From Acridotheres tristis (lineage: Eukaryota; Chordata; Aves; Passeriformes; Sturnidae), in assembly GCA_037013685.1 (NCBI GenBank), contig CM072894.1, positions 5,458,841 to 5,522,840 on the forward strand: a stretch of 64,000 nt of DNA, given 5' to 3'. Below, in pieces: positions 38,803 through 50,800 of the stretch (its first letter is position 1; each line of letters starts with the position of its first letter). The position numbers were made by a program, and so were the translations under genes. The notes beneath the pieces are model-generated. The model searched no databases. It was given only the letters and a program-made list of their open reading frames with translations, and was not told the DNA's origin.

Positions 38803-41800
38803 TGCTATCCTTGGTTTGTATTCACCTGGATGGAGTCAGAATCTGTCACAATTGCACTTCACAGGTATTCCCTCAAAAATGCCATTTTCCCACCTTTGGG
38901 AAGCCGGTCCAGCTCTGAGGACTTGTCCAGGGTCCTGAAGCGGATGCCGCTGATGCCACAGAGGCTGGAAAACAGCTGGAACTGGAATTTTTTCAGCAAC
39001 TTCACCGTGAACAGAGCTTGGATTCTTCAGCTGATGGGCTGATTTATAATATATCATTTCCCACCCCCCCGTTCAGGTTTATGGGTCTGGCATAGAAAAT
39101 GGATCTGGATGTCCCAGAATAGACGAAAAGAAGTATAAAATGAAACAAAAGGATGTATTGAATTTGAAAAAAAACCAGACTTTTTTGGGGGTCTTAGAGA
39201 ATATCAAATTGGATAATTAATATTCTGTATGTATAATTGTTATAACGTGTGTCAAGCTAGATAATATACTATGAAAAGTAACTGCAAGAAAGAGAGGAGA
39301 GAGAATATTGACTAAAGGACATATTTAGAGAATGTAGCTCTTTCTCTTGCATATTGTTAGTGAACTCACTCTATTTTAAATTATTCATTATTTTAACTGT
39401 TTTCTGAAGATATATTTAAGCCAGTGTATTTTTTTCAGGTTGCTCAGTAGAGGAGTTGCTTCAAATATTTAGAATTTATAGTTTCATGTGTGAACTGTTT
39501 TTAATGTGTATGGAGATAATAAACTACACTGAAATATATTTTAAAATACTTTAGTGAATATTTTTGTATGCAAAGCAGTTTGCTTGGTTACACTCAAAAT
39601 GTGTCTTCAAAATGCAGGAGAATTCTGTAAAAAAATGTGTTTGTTAAAGCACATGGAACAAAACACAGAAAACAAGTAATTTTTTTTTCTGTGTTTGTGT
39701 ATTTCAAAGTAAAGTCTAAAACACTTTTACCTGGTACGTCCATGATTTGAAACTTGCTTAAAATAGTGATTTCCAGTGTAGCCCAAACAATTTTGAGGAT
39801 GCTTCCTTATGCTGTGGTTTCCTCCTAGCCAGTGCAGGAATTAAAATTGGGTGATGGAACAAGGATTGACCAGGATAGCAGGGGCTGCTCTGGGAGGGGG
39901 GTGAGGAGCTCCACAGCCAGGCTGGAACTCAGAGAGTGACTTGAGAGTATCCTCGAAGTGCAGCCTGAAGTTTTCTCCAGCAAAATGTTTTTTTGATGCA
40001 GCTCAGATCACTGTGTGTACATGCAGCTTTATGTACGTGTGCATCCACTTACACCCTTGCACAGCTTTCTGCTGTTTCATCCAACCCTGTTTTTACTCTT
40101 GGCAATGGCTTGTAATTGCACAACATTTCCAGTTTCTTCTAACAGTCTGACTTCTGAATCATTGATCATTTACTGCAATCAATTTTTTCAGGCTTTGTGT
40201 ATTTTTCAGAAATCCAGCAGGCATATTTAGCCCAGAAAAAGCCAGGAGGGTGTTGATGCACTCTGCTCTAAGGACTGTGGTCTAAAATGCAATTCCTGGT
40301 GTTGGAAGCCCCTGAGGTGGTGACAACTTGGAACCTGGAAGGGAGTCACATGGAGCTGTCATTTCATGTCTGTGTGGCTCTTGCTGGCTTTCCCAGGCTC
40401 CAGTTGCTGGCAGCTGCCAGGAGGAGCCCTTGGTGTGGCTCAGCACAGCCCCTTTATGCTGCTTTTTGATTTACTTTTACCTCGAAACGTGTCGCTTATT
40501 AATTGCCTTATTGCTATTATTTTTCATTAATATCTCTTCACTGCAAAAGCAAATTGTTGAGGGGTTAGCAGCTCATTAAATATGAGAAACTGAAGCACTT
40601 TGTAGCTGCTTTAGTTTTTCAAACATTTTATCATCAAGGGTGCTTGAGATGTAATCCAGTGGCGAGTGCTGTGCATCAACTGGCACCTGACATTCCTGGT
40701 GGGGGGTGGCATTCTCTGTCACAGTGTCCTAGAAAATGTTATCAAAGGACACAGGGCACCTGATGTTAGGAACATTATTTGGAAATGATAGCTAGAAGTC
40801 AAGGATTATCATAAATGCTGTATAAATATCTTTTTGTTAGGAGATGGCAGCAATGCTAAGGATGGGGTGTGTTGTACAGCAATTGTCTTCTGCTTAAAAG
40901 TAAAAAAATAATTTTGATACCTTTTCCTGTTTAATATTGCACTGTGACTATCATATGGAGGTTTTAACCAAGACAATAGGTACTGACTAGTGTGGCATGT
41001 TTTGGTAGTGGCAGGTTCTTTCCTATATGTGTCTGGTTAAAGCCACTGGAGATTTTCATTGTTCCTCATCTTTTGTGGATTAATTAATTTCTGAAGATGG
41101 GCAGGAAGAGAAAGATGAACATGTATTTCTGTAAAGATAGCGTGAAATTGTTCTACATTTTGATTATGTTATTGCAGTAATGTGGTGGAGTCTTTGGAGA
41201 AGTACACTTTAATCCATTTTCATTAGGAGTCTGGAGAACTTGAAACAAACTCATGGGGCTTTTGGTAATCTGAAGTTTTAAAACATTATTTTGATTGGCA
41301 GTTTAAAAGAGCAACAAATAACTCTGAACTCCCTTCAATCACCTACTCAAGGCATTTCCATATTCTTTTTTTTTTGCCTCATGGAAGAGGTAGGGACCTG
41401 ATGTTCACAAGTTTGCCTGAAGCTGTGATTGATATGAAAAGTGTTGCACAAAGGTAATTTGGTGAAAAGCAAATAAAAGCATAGTGGATGCTACCAAGAA
41501 TAAAATACAAAGAGATTAAAATGAATTAAGCATATTATGAGCTTTTTATTAGTAGTATAGTCTGTGCCTAGATGGCCACAATTTCTCTTTACAACTCTGA
41601 ACTCTTATTGCTTCCCTAAGGAAGTGGGGCAAAAATTGACTTTCCATTCCGGATCATGTTCTAGAGTGGATGAATTTCATGGCAAAATTGCTATTTTTAG
41701 AATTATAAGTGTCTGAATATCATCCTAAAAAGGTGCAGAATCTGAAATTCTCCCCAAAATACATCATATTTCCATGATTTGGCTGGCTCCACCTAAGAAC

Positions 41801-44800
41801 AGAGTTAAACTGGTGGTAAGAAAGATAATTAGTGTTGTAAGTATCAATCTGTAAAGTTCTCAGGAAATCTTTTTCTCCCTCTGAAATTTGCAACAACTTT
41901 TTAGAAAGCTGATGAACGGAAAACCTATTTATCAAGTTCAGATCCAATTATGAGCTCTTGTTAATCTGTGTGCAGTAGCACTAAGTAGGAAGCAATATTT
42001 TGACTTATTTTTGTATTTGGAAAGACTTTATCATGAATCAGGATGAAATGACAAAATCTTGTAAATCTTTAAAAGGAAAAAAAAGGCACATGTCAGGTAT
42101 TTAGCAATTTTTTATAAACATCACTTTTAGCAAAACTTCAGTTTGCAGTTATGACAATAGGAGGTTTGAAAACATCTGCACAAAAATGCATCAGGGAAAA
42201 TGCTGAGTTCTATTTCACATAAATTTTTCATGAGTTTTGACAAAGTGTCTTTATCCCTTAAAAGAGATGTTTTACTTAAAAATTCTCAGGTAGCAAGAAT
42301 TAAAGCTATCAGCCCTTTAAGGATGACATGTTTGGAAGTCTTTTTACCACATTACTGACAGCCCAGAGAAAGTTTAGGCAAATTTTTTGGGTGATCTGCC
42401 ACATACAAGCAGTGTCAAATTTGCTGATTTTAAGAGTCTAATGCAAATTTTCATTGTTACATATTCTGTTCATCAGTTCCTGGAAATATTTTCATCCAAG
42501 CTTGTATTTTTGTCCAGTTGAATCAGTTATTTACGTACACCTCTGCAATTTGCTTTTAAGAGCAAATCAGAGTTAAACCATTGGCACAGTGAAACAGAAG
42601 ATAATAACATAGCAGGGTACAGGATTTAGGCTTTTTTTTCCCCAACCACTTTGAGTATTCAAGAAATTATTCTTCTCAACATATCAACTAATGCAGTGAA
42701 TCTAATCCTTGTTTTAAAGAAAATTTCAAATGAGGCTGTCTTTGATTGTGGTTCTGGTAATAAAAAAATAGTTTCTTTTAAATGCTGAACACCAGATATG
42801 AAGGTTCTAACCAAATTACATAAATGAAGTGATTTTAGCAAGCATTGCATAATAGCAGAAATGAATATGTATTTTTTTTCCCCAGCTCTAGGTTTTCAAA
42901 ATTACCACCTTTGCCTTCTTCAATATCCAAATAAACATGGAATAAAATTGAAATAATAGTTTTCAGTTCCCTTATATTTTGTAGACTTGATTATACTTTC
43001 GTAATTTTTTGAATGCTGGGATTTATTTCTTTTCCTAGAAGTAAGGTTTTACTTGTTATTAGCTACTATTCAGGTGAACACTGAATTCTGGCTACCTTGT
43101 AAATCAGCATGATTTTGTTCTTTTTGCAATGTTTTCTTAGTCTTTAGTAGCAAAGTAAAAAGTAGAACAGAATTTCTATGGCTAATTGTTGCTTTTTTTG
43201 GGTGGATATCTCAAGAGGAGATGCAAGAAGTTACCTTGCAAGAATTTTCAGGCTGAGGATTGCATGTTAATACAAGATGAGAAGTTTCTAACATAAATAG
43301 CAAAATGGTCACAGATGCAGGATTGATCACAAACCTTAAAGTTTAGAGTATATCAACCAAAACAAATTAGAAATTGAAATATACAACAAGGTTAAAAAAG
43401 GAGGAAAAAATTAACAAAGCGGAGTAAGTTTTATGGTATTTAATCAGCTCCTGTGCATGGCATTTTTTAAATATATGATTTAATTTAAATGAGTATTTTC
43501 TATTACAAATGCTAGAATTATCCTTTCAGCCATAAAAATCATCAATTAGAAACTATAAAGCAGAAGTTTAAGCATTATAAAATTTTATATGAGAGGTATG
43601 TATTTCTTACTGAGGTGGAATCTGGATATATGTGTAATATTAGTTAATAGACCTCACCTACAGAAAAAGTGGAATAAATTACTTTTAAGTCAGCTAATAG
43701 TTTTTCAGAATTCTGCTATCACAGGTAGGTTCTTTTGATGACAGACATTTAATGATGTTTGTGTTTGTGGAGAGTCCTGAACAAAAGAGATGCAGCTGCT
43801 GAGCAAATTTAGTCTCTTTAATATAATAATAGAAATAATAATTTATCCCAAAGATAGTGCAGAAATATGAAACTTCCATGGGGCTTCAGTCCCAAGGTGT
43901 TTAGAAGAGCTTGACACTTTTTCAAAATTATTAATTCCCAAACCCAAACTGGGAAGGCATAACCTGCTCTTCTCCACTTTTGACACACGCACAGTAACTG
44001 CCAAGGAAGTCCTTCCACAATATAAAGGCTGGAAAAGGGTTTTAAGTTGTATACATATGCTTCAGAAACCTTCTAAAACTTCAGACAAAGAATTAATTTT
44101 GTGATTGCTGAAAATTTATATGAAACTTTTTTAATGGTCGACTACATGGTTTATTTGTCCATTCAAAATATTTGACACCAGCTTCTCACAGAAAGTAGTT
44201 AATTGCTGCTGATGAGATGTTTTTATTAAATATTCTAGCTTTATTTTTAAATCTCTAAATCCCAAATCCTGGGAACCTCAGAAATAGTTAGAAAGAAAAG
44301 AGGAAGCAGTAAAGAGAATTTGAAAATGGAGGAAAATGGAAAATAAGGGAATACCACCACTCTCTTTTCAAAATGAGACATAAATTTACATTCAGGTCTT
44401 AACCTCATCAGACTAATAGACTTATATTTAAACAGGCATTTAGCAGAGCAGAAATGGTTTTCCTGTCTCGTGTATTTATAACCTTGAAGGCCTTTCCCTT
44501 ATTTTTCTCTTTCCCTTGACCTTTTATTAGAACACACTTTTAAACTGTGAAGTGGTGAATGTCGTACAGCTTTGCTGGAGGCACATTCAGCTCATTCAAA
44601 GCACAAACGTTACTGTATAAAGTTCACAAACTCTCATTTATTTTTGTATCCAGAAAAGAAAGGTTAAATATTCTTTTTTTAAAATTTATTTTTATTTTAT
44701 TTTAAGGCAGTACTTGGGCAGTGACAAATTGAAAGCCTACTAAATGTAAGTAGGTGTTCAAAACCATTGCTGTGATTGTGAATAAATCTCAAACTGCTTT

Positions 44801-47046
44801 GAGTTAATTTGAGATAATACTACATTAAATTTCCATGCCTTCCAAACATAATAATTAAATATTTTTTGTTAAGAAAATCTGGATGCTGTTTGGCTGTGTC
44901 TGTGTTGGAAAGGAGGATTGGATCAGTGTTAGGATAGCAGTGAAGTGATATAATTACCTGATGAATTATGGTAGTGTTTTCCACTTTTACCTCTGCCTGG
45001 TACAGTGCTGTGGATGAGTGTTTGTCACCAGTGGAAGAGCTTTAGAGGCACTCTTGCAGAAGAGATTTATTGCTTTGTTTCACCACAACAAAACCCAGGT
45101 CATGCAGTCCAAGGGTGCAGAGTTTGGCACCTGGTGTGTGGAAGGTTGGGATGGAGGGTGGTGAGACCTCCTGGTCTCTGCTGAAATGCTCCTGTGACAT
45201 TCCTTGTGAGTCTCAGTCCTAAAGACCTGGAATTGTGTTTTACTGCTAAAATTTGGAGCTTTCAGATCTAAATTCTCTTTTAATCTGAATCTCAAGGAAG
45301 AAGAGGTGTTTAGATTATTGTTCACCATTGTTCAGACTTCTCATCAGCCGGATCAGAAATGGTGTTGAATCTCTGTGTATCCAAGCTGGCCAACAAATTG
45401 GGCCTTTCTTAGTGATGACAAACAATTTCCATTGGTATTTCCCTCCTTTTCTGTACTTCTGCATTGACCTTACAGATCCTGATGACTGTACACTGAGCTA
45501 CCGCCACTTCCAGGATGTGGGAAAGGGATCTCGCCATGGCTGGTGCCTGCTGGAGTGGATTTGAGGATGATCAGAAATGGTTTCTGATAAAGAAGAAGTA
45601 AAGCAGTGTGGGGCTCTGGCTGGAGCTGTTATTCCTCTTTGCCAAAAGCACCGTGCAACCGTGTCTGTCTGTGTGACAACCTGAATTTCTCACTCCCATT
45701 TTATTCTCAATCTATTTCCATGTACAGAATACAGAGCACTCAGTCTGACAGGAGGGAGCACAGAGTATTTTTCTATTGCTGGTTTCTTTCTTTCCGTCCT
45801 TGTCATCTTTTTAGTGCTCGTCCCTGTGCAGATCCTGAGAGTGAAAATCGTCTGTCACCTACAAACTTTTCATTGTGAATGTGAGTTAGCAATGACTGGA
45901 ACTACAGTTTGTAGCTCAGCCACTACAATTGCTTCTGAGGATCAGCCCTTTTAGTTATTCATGCAGATGCTGTGGAAACAACTATTCTTCTCCTGTGTCT
46001 CCTTCTGGCCAAGCCTACAGGACACTGGGTAGTCTTGACAGGCATGTGGCAGTTTCAGTGTGGAGACTGCCACTATTCCTCCAACAGCATCTGTTTTCTG
46101 TATATCAAACTGGTCATTTTATTTGAACAATTGGGCTTATTTGACTTATAGATGCAGTAGTTGCTGTAATGAATTCATGAAATATGCATATGGTGGACTA
46201 GAGGAAGCTATCAAGACTCATGCATTTTGCATGGAGCTCACTCAGATTTTTCCTCTTCCCAGAGGTCTCCTCCCTCCTGGATAATGTGGCTTAGTGTGTA
46301 AGAGCCTTATGTTTTCAATAAACTCTCCTCTTCAGGAGCCTCATTGTTGAAAAGCTTATTTGCATTTTTAAGTGTGGGTGTTATGGCAGATTTATTCCAA
46401 AACTTTAAATTCCCAAACCCATCAGGAAAAAAAAAATGTCCTCCAAACTGCAAATAAGAGTTGCAGAGAATGGCTGAGGTTTTTCCATAGCAGTGGGCAG
46501 CATCCCAAGCCAGAGTCAGGAAGCAGAAAATTTGGCAGCGTGTCTGTCATGCTTTAAATAAAACCCCGGGCGTGCCCTCTGACCAGAACAGCATCTGGTG
46601 AGAGGGGCCATGCTGTTCCCTGGCCCTTCCTGCCACCCTGCCTGTCCTTCACCCTCCTTTCTCAGGCTCTCAGGTTTTCCTGCTCTTTTGTCCAACAGGG
46701 AGAAGGAGAAGCCAGATCTCTCCCTCTTTCCTGGGCTCTGATGCCCCAAGGATGAGGTCACCTTCTCCTGCCTTAGAGCCACCATCCCAGGGTCAGCTGT
46801 TGGGAGAATTTGGGAGGTGTATGGAACACACTGAGTTCTGTGGCATAAAAAGAAAGATTATGGGTGCCCCCTCACTGCATTTGTTCTATGTTTAGCATTT
46901 CTGACTTTGTCTCTGGCAGACAGAAATGTCAGGGGGACAGAAGGGACAGTCAGGGCGTTTGAAGAACAGCTGAAACAAACACAAGGGTAAGCAAGGTTTA
47001 GGCTTTGAAACGCTAATTTAAAGGCAGAATGCAACGAAATGTCACT
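38801..47046. other. AT-rich noncoding DNA, no gene recognised
   Basis: About 8 kb without recognisable genes or transposons; open frames are at most about 90 codons. The 39.1-44.9 kb part is strongly AT-rich with many A/T homopolymers (for example about 44667-44706). The 45.0-46.9 kb part is GC-richer and holds an AATAAA at about 46318 on the plus strand, but with no exon I can support upstream of it. Confidence 0.6.
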
Positions 47047-47158
47047 TTGCATCCAAACTTGGAGAAAGTTGATCTTCCTCTCCAGCTTCTTGCATATCTG
47101 CACCCAGACACTGGCAGTGAAGAGAACGTTCATCTAAATGACTTTATCTTGATACTTG
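47047..47158 (+). repeat. Direct repeat copy 1 (flanks LTR-like segment)
   Basis: About 112 bp starting TTGCATCCAAACTTGGAGAA and including TTCTTGCATATCTGCACCC, AAATGACTTT and GATACTTG. The same order of segments recurs at 47731-47833. The copies are clearly diverged, and copy 1 carries about 9 extra bases (AAGAGAACG). The period is 684 bp. Confidence 0.8.
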
Positions 47159-47192
47159 TTGGATCCCAGAAGCCTGAGTTTTTTGAGCTTTC

Positions 47193-47707
47193 TGTGCTTT
47201 CTGGCACTGACCCCCAGGAGAACACTGCTTTTGACCTGAGGCCTTGGAGAAGGCTTCCAAGTTTGAGTGATGGAGTTAAGAGTCACAGGTGTGTAGTTAA
47301 ATAGAAGTGTGTGATTTCACATGGTGAAGGGTTTTAAATTTGAGGTTTTATACTATAGGTATGGGACAAGATGGAGAAATTTGGGTGGTGTCTCTTTTGG
47401 TGCTCATCTTCCTTCTTATTCATGGTTTCAGGCAGTGGTTTCTGGTTGGACAGTGAGTGTCACCCTGAGGGTCACAGGAGTTGGGTTATTGGGTCAAAAG
47501 TATAAATAATATAGATGTTAGTTCTCTATTGGACTGTTTAAGAGACCTTGTAGCTAGCTGGATTTCTCTCCATTTTGCTCACTTTTAGCTGGTGGCTAGG
47601 AGTGCTGCTGAACTCTCTGTACTTTTGATACCCAAACACGAGAAAATTCATTTCCTTCGTGCATTTTTAATCCTGGCTCTGAGTGAAGACAGAAGAGACT
47701 CCAGACA
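47193..47707 (+). mobile_element. Probable LTR-type insertion (solo LTR)
   Basis: About 515 bp with the look of an avian endogenous-retrovirus LTR: a plausible TG start (TGTGCTTTCTGGCACTGACC), internal regulatory-like sequence, a good TATA box (GTATAAATAATATA near 47500) and a CA end (CTCCAGACA). My memory of songbird ERV LTRs supports this, but I cannot name the family. A clear 5-bp target-site duplication is not visible at the boundaries chosen, so both ends are approximate. There is no retroviral gene beside it, so if real it is a solo LTR. Confidence 0.45.
47500..47513 (+). promoter_or_regulatory. TATA box in the LTR-like segment
   Basis: GTATAAATAATATA preceded by 'gggtcaaaa', about 300 bp into the LTR-like block, as expected for the U3 promoter of a retroviral LTR. 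The sequence does not show whether it is active. Confidence 0.35.
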
Positions 47708-47730
47708 AACCACGAATTAAGTGGTGCAAA

Positions 47731-47833
47731 TTGCATCCAAACTCAGAGAAAGTTGGGTCATCCCATCCTGATTCTTGCATATCTGCACCCAGCCACAGGC
47801 AGTGTTCACCCAAATGACTTTGCCTTGGTACTG
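47731..47833 (+). repeat. Direct repeat copy 2 (flanks LTR-like segment)
   Basis: About 103 bp starting TTGCATCCAAACTCAGAGAA, with the same segment order as 47047-47158 including the exact block TTCTTGCATATCTGCACCC. It begins about 24 bp after the apparent LTR end. Confidence 0.8.
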
Positions 47834-50800
47834 ATAAAAGTTTCCCTCCAAGTGGTTATGTTAGAGCTGCTGTGTGATGGTTGCACACCACAATGATAAC
47901 AGCCAGCAGAAAACCTTGAAAAACCCCACGAGGACTTGCTCCTCCACTGATTTGGCAGATGCTGGCTGATCTGGCCTGTGCACTGTGGGTGCCTCTAATT
48001 TACCCCTTGTGCCAATGTACGGGAGCTGATGCTGTGGATTGAGGTAACCTTGCCCAAGGAAAACCACAGCATTACTTCCAGCTAAACTGGCTGTGGATTT
48101 ATTTATTTTTAGTTCTTGTTCTCCCTTTTCTCTTGTCTTGCTGTTTGCAGTAGGAAAGGAAAAGAAAGCTGAAATATTTTAGAGGAGATTTCAGGTGGAG
48201 ATTTGTTAAAGGCTAACCACACTGCTGTTGTAAATATTTCAGATACTCATTCAGATCAAATGTAGAACGGCAAAATGAAAGCAAGTAAAATAAACAAAGA
48301 TTAAAACTGAGTTCACTTTTAATGCATTAATTTATCTTGATAAAAAGCCTTTACATCCCACATCTTAAATTAAAAGAATAATCCTCTGCTTGCTTTACTT
48401 TTACAGTGATTATTCTCTGTTTCTGTGCTTCTTGCAGGTTAAAACTTCATTGCTGTAACAGATTGGTAATTTCGATTCCATAGTTTATATATTTACAGTG
48501 AGCAACAGTTGGGATTTTAAGTCCATGTGAACTGTGGAGCTTCAGGCAAAGCTGTGGAGTCCATAGAGCTCTGTAGCATGGGGAGAATTGTTACATTCAT
48601 CTCTGCACCGTTTGATTTTGGCCTAACTTTAAAAAATAGAACAGTCTTGCATATTAAACTGTAATGTGGTAGTCCTGTGGACTATGTACAGACCTCAGAA
48701 GCTTTCAAATGCATTTGCAGGCACCCTGATTGACACAACCAAGAATTATTTATGCTAACGAAGGGGAAATGTGACAGCCTCTGCAGCATGCTGGCGTGGC
48801 CTTCAGGTTAAAGATCTGATTTTAACATCTCTTCCTTGCAGATATGATGTCTCTGTTTGTCTGTGCCTTCACTGCAAAGCGGGGAGAGCAAGTCTTTCTT
48901 ATAATTACACTCCTTCAGGGCTGGGGAGGGGACTTGCTGTGTGAGAGCTCAGAGCATCCCTGTGGCAGCCCAGCGTCTGCAGGGCTTGACACAAAGAGAG
49001 CACAGATTTTTTAATTTGCTCTTGCATGTGCAGTGCTGCCAAATGTGGCTTTGAAGGTACAGTGCTGGTGTCAAGAGGAGTATTGGATGCTGAAGGAAAT
49101 TTTTGGGTGCTATTAACTCGCTGTGAGATAAATGACATTAGACTGAGAACAAATATTATTGAACATCAATGAATGAAGACCCTTATCAGCTTTCTCTTGT
49201 CTGCCTTCAGAGTGGACTCAATAGCAGATATTTGCCTTTTATCTCCCCACCTTGTTTTCTGAGCATTTTTGAAGTTTAGATATTGGAGGGTTTCTGTCTT
49301 ATGTTAATCTGTGGGAATTTCAAAAGTTGACTTATTAAAACTAAGAAAACCCTCTCTTGAATTGCATGTTTTAATATTTTTCTCTGGCACCTTCCCAAAA
49401 CAATAGACTTCAAGGGCACGGCAGGTACTTTGTGTTTACAGGAACATATTTCACTTTTTCAATCAGGCATTGTTTTGTTAGGTTTATGTTGCTCAGCAAA
49501 TTGCTGCCTGTGAAATGCAAAATGGATTAGTTGGTAATTAAAATATTTCAAGTTTATGAGAGAGTTTGAAATCAATAAAATAACCTTACTTCAGTGGAAT
49601 AGAGCTATATGTCTGTTAGAATAGAATCCTGTAAGTTATAGAGGAGTAGAAGTAAAACTAAGAAGTGCTTTCCATTTCCTTTGGGATTGCTCTCTACTGG
49701 ATGGTGTGTTAGCTACCAGGATTTTTTTTTCTTCATTTAATTTAAATATCCCAAGAGATGGGGCTTGTAATATACCTAATATTTTTCATGTGCAATTTAA
49801 AAAAGTGTCTCTCTCTGCTGGAATCCTTCATTATTACAGCTGTAATTTGCAGTGTGCAGTAGAATCTGAAATGAAAGCAGGGCATCACCTCACAGTGCTG
49901 AGGCTCTTGGACAGCCCAGCATCTTTGGCCAATAATTCAGGAAACTCAATAACAGAGGCAAGAAAAAGGAATATAAGGATTTCTTAGTGCTTGAAGTTAA
50001 CCTATTTTGAAAGAAAAATGGAACAGAAATGGGAAAAATAATATTTTTTAAATATGTTTTTTGTTACCATAGTAATTCTTGTCATACATTTTATATAAAT
50101 GTCACCTGCCAGAAATAAAGAAACTTGTACTTTGAAGAGAAGAATACTTCCAAGTGTATAATTTTGTCAAGGGTAATGCTAGCGTTTATCATGGCCAAAT
50201 CTTTGCAACTGATAAATATTGTTCTGTTTCCACTTTTTTATTTTTCCCTACTGACATTTTTAAGCCAATATCCTGTAAATGTCAGTATTGTTAATTTTAC
50301 ATCTTGGAAAGGTGAAAGGTTAGAGAGCTGTATAGAGACACAGAAATATCATAGAAACAAATTGAAGTTTAATGAGACTTTGAGTAGAGTGCCTTTCAGA
50401 CTGTTGTATTTAGGTGCAGGATATGTGTATATTCTTTATTCCACTGCAGCATTTTTGCCCATGAACCCCTTCCTGTTATGTAATTTCTTGGTTTTGATTA
50501 TTTTAATAAGGAAATGTGCCTGTAAACCCATGAAAAATGGCCACCAACCAAAACGGGATTGTAAAATTATGTTTAAAGCTGATGGAGAAGTTATAGTCAA
50601 GCTAACTAATTTGAAAATTACTCTGGGAATTTAAAACTCATCATGGTGCAATCAAAACTGGAGTTCTAGTTCCCTACTAAAAAAGCTGTCTACAGGGAAA
50701 GAAGTTTTTTATAATTTGAGGGAATGACATTAATAAATAGAATTGACTATATTTGCATATCAGTCATTCAGTGAGACATACCACTAAGTTGCACAAAAAT

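Noticed and set aside
38683..39042. Poly-Ile, poly-Leu and poly-Tyr open frames
   Set aside because: Produced by the (ATT)24 microsatellite in three frames.
46310..46330. AATAAA with a short CTCCT/AGGAG hairpin as a gene or LTR end
   Set aside because: No supported exon or LTR body upstream; AATAAA is common in AT-rich DNA and the five-base stem is trivial.
50125..50634. 169-codon plus-strand frame with hydrophobic segments
   Set aside because: AT-rich DNA gives Phe/Leu/Ile-rich frames by chance. There is no recognisable family, promoter or splice context, and the length is within chance expectation for 64 kb in six frames.
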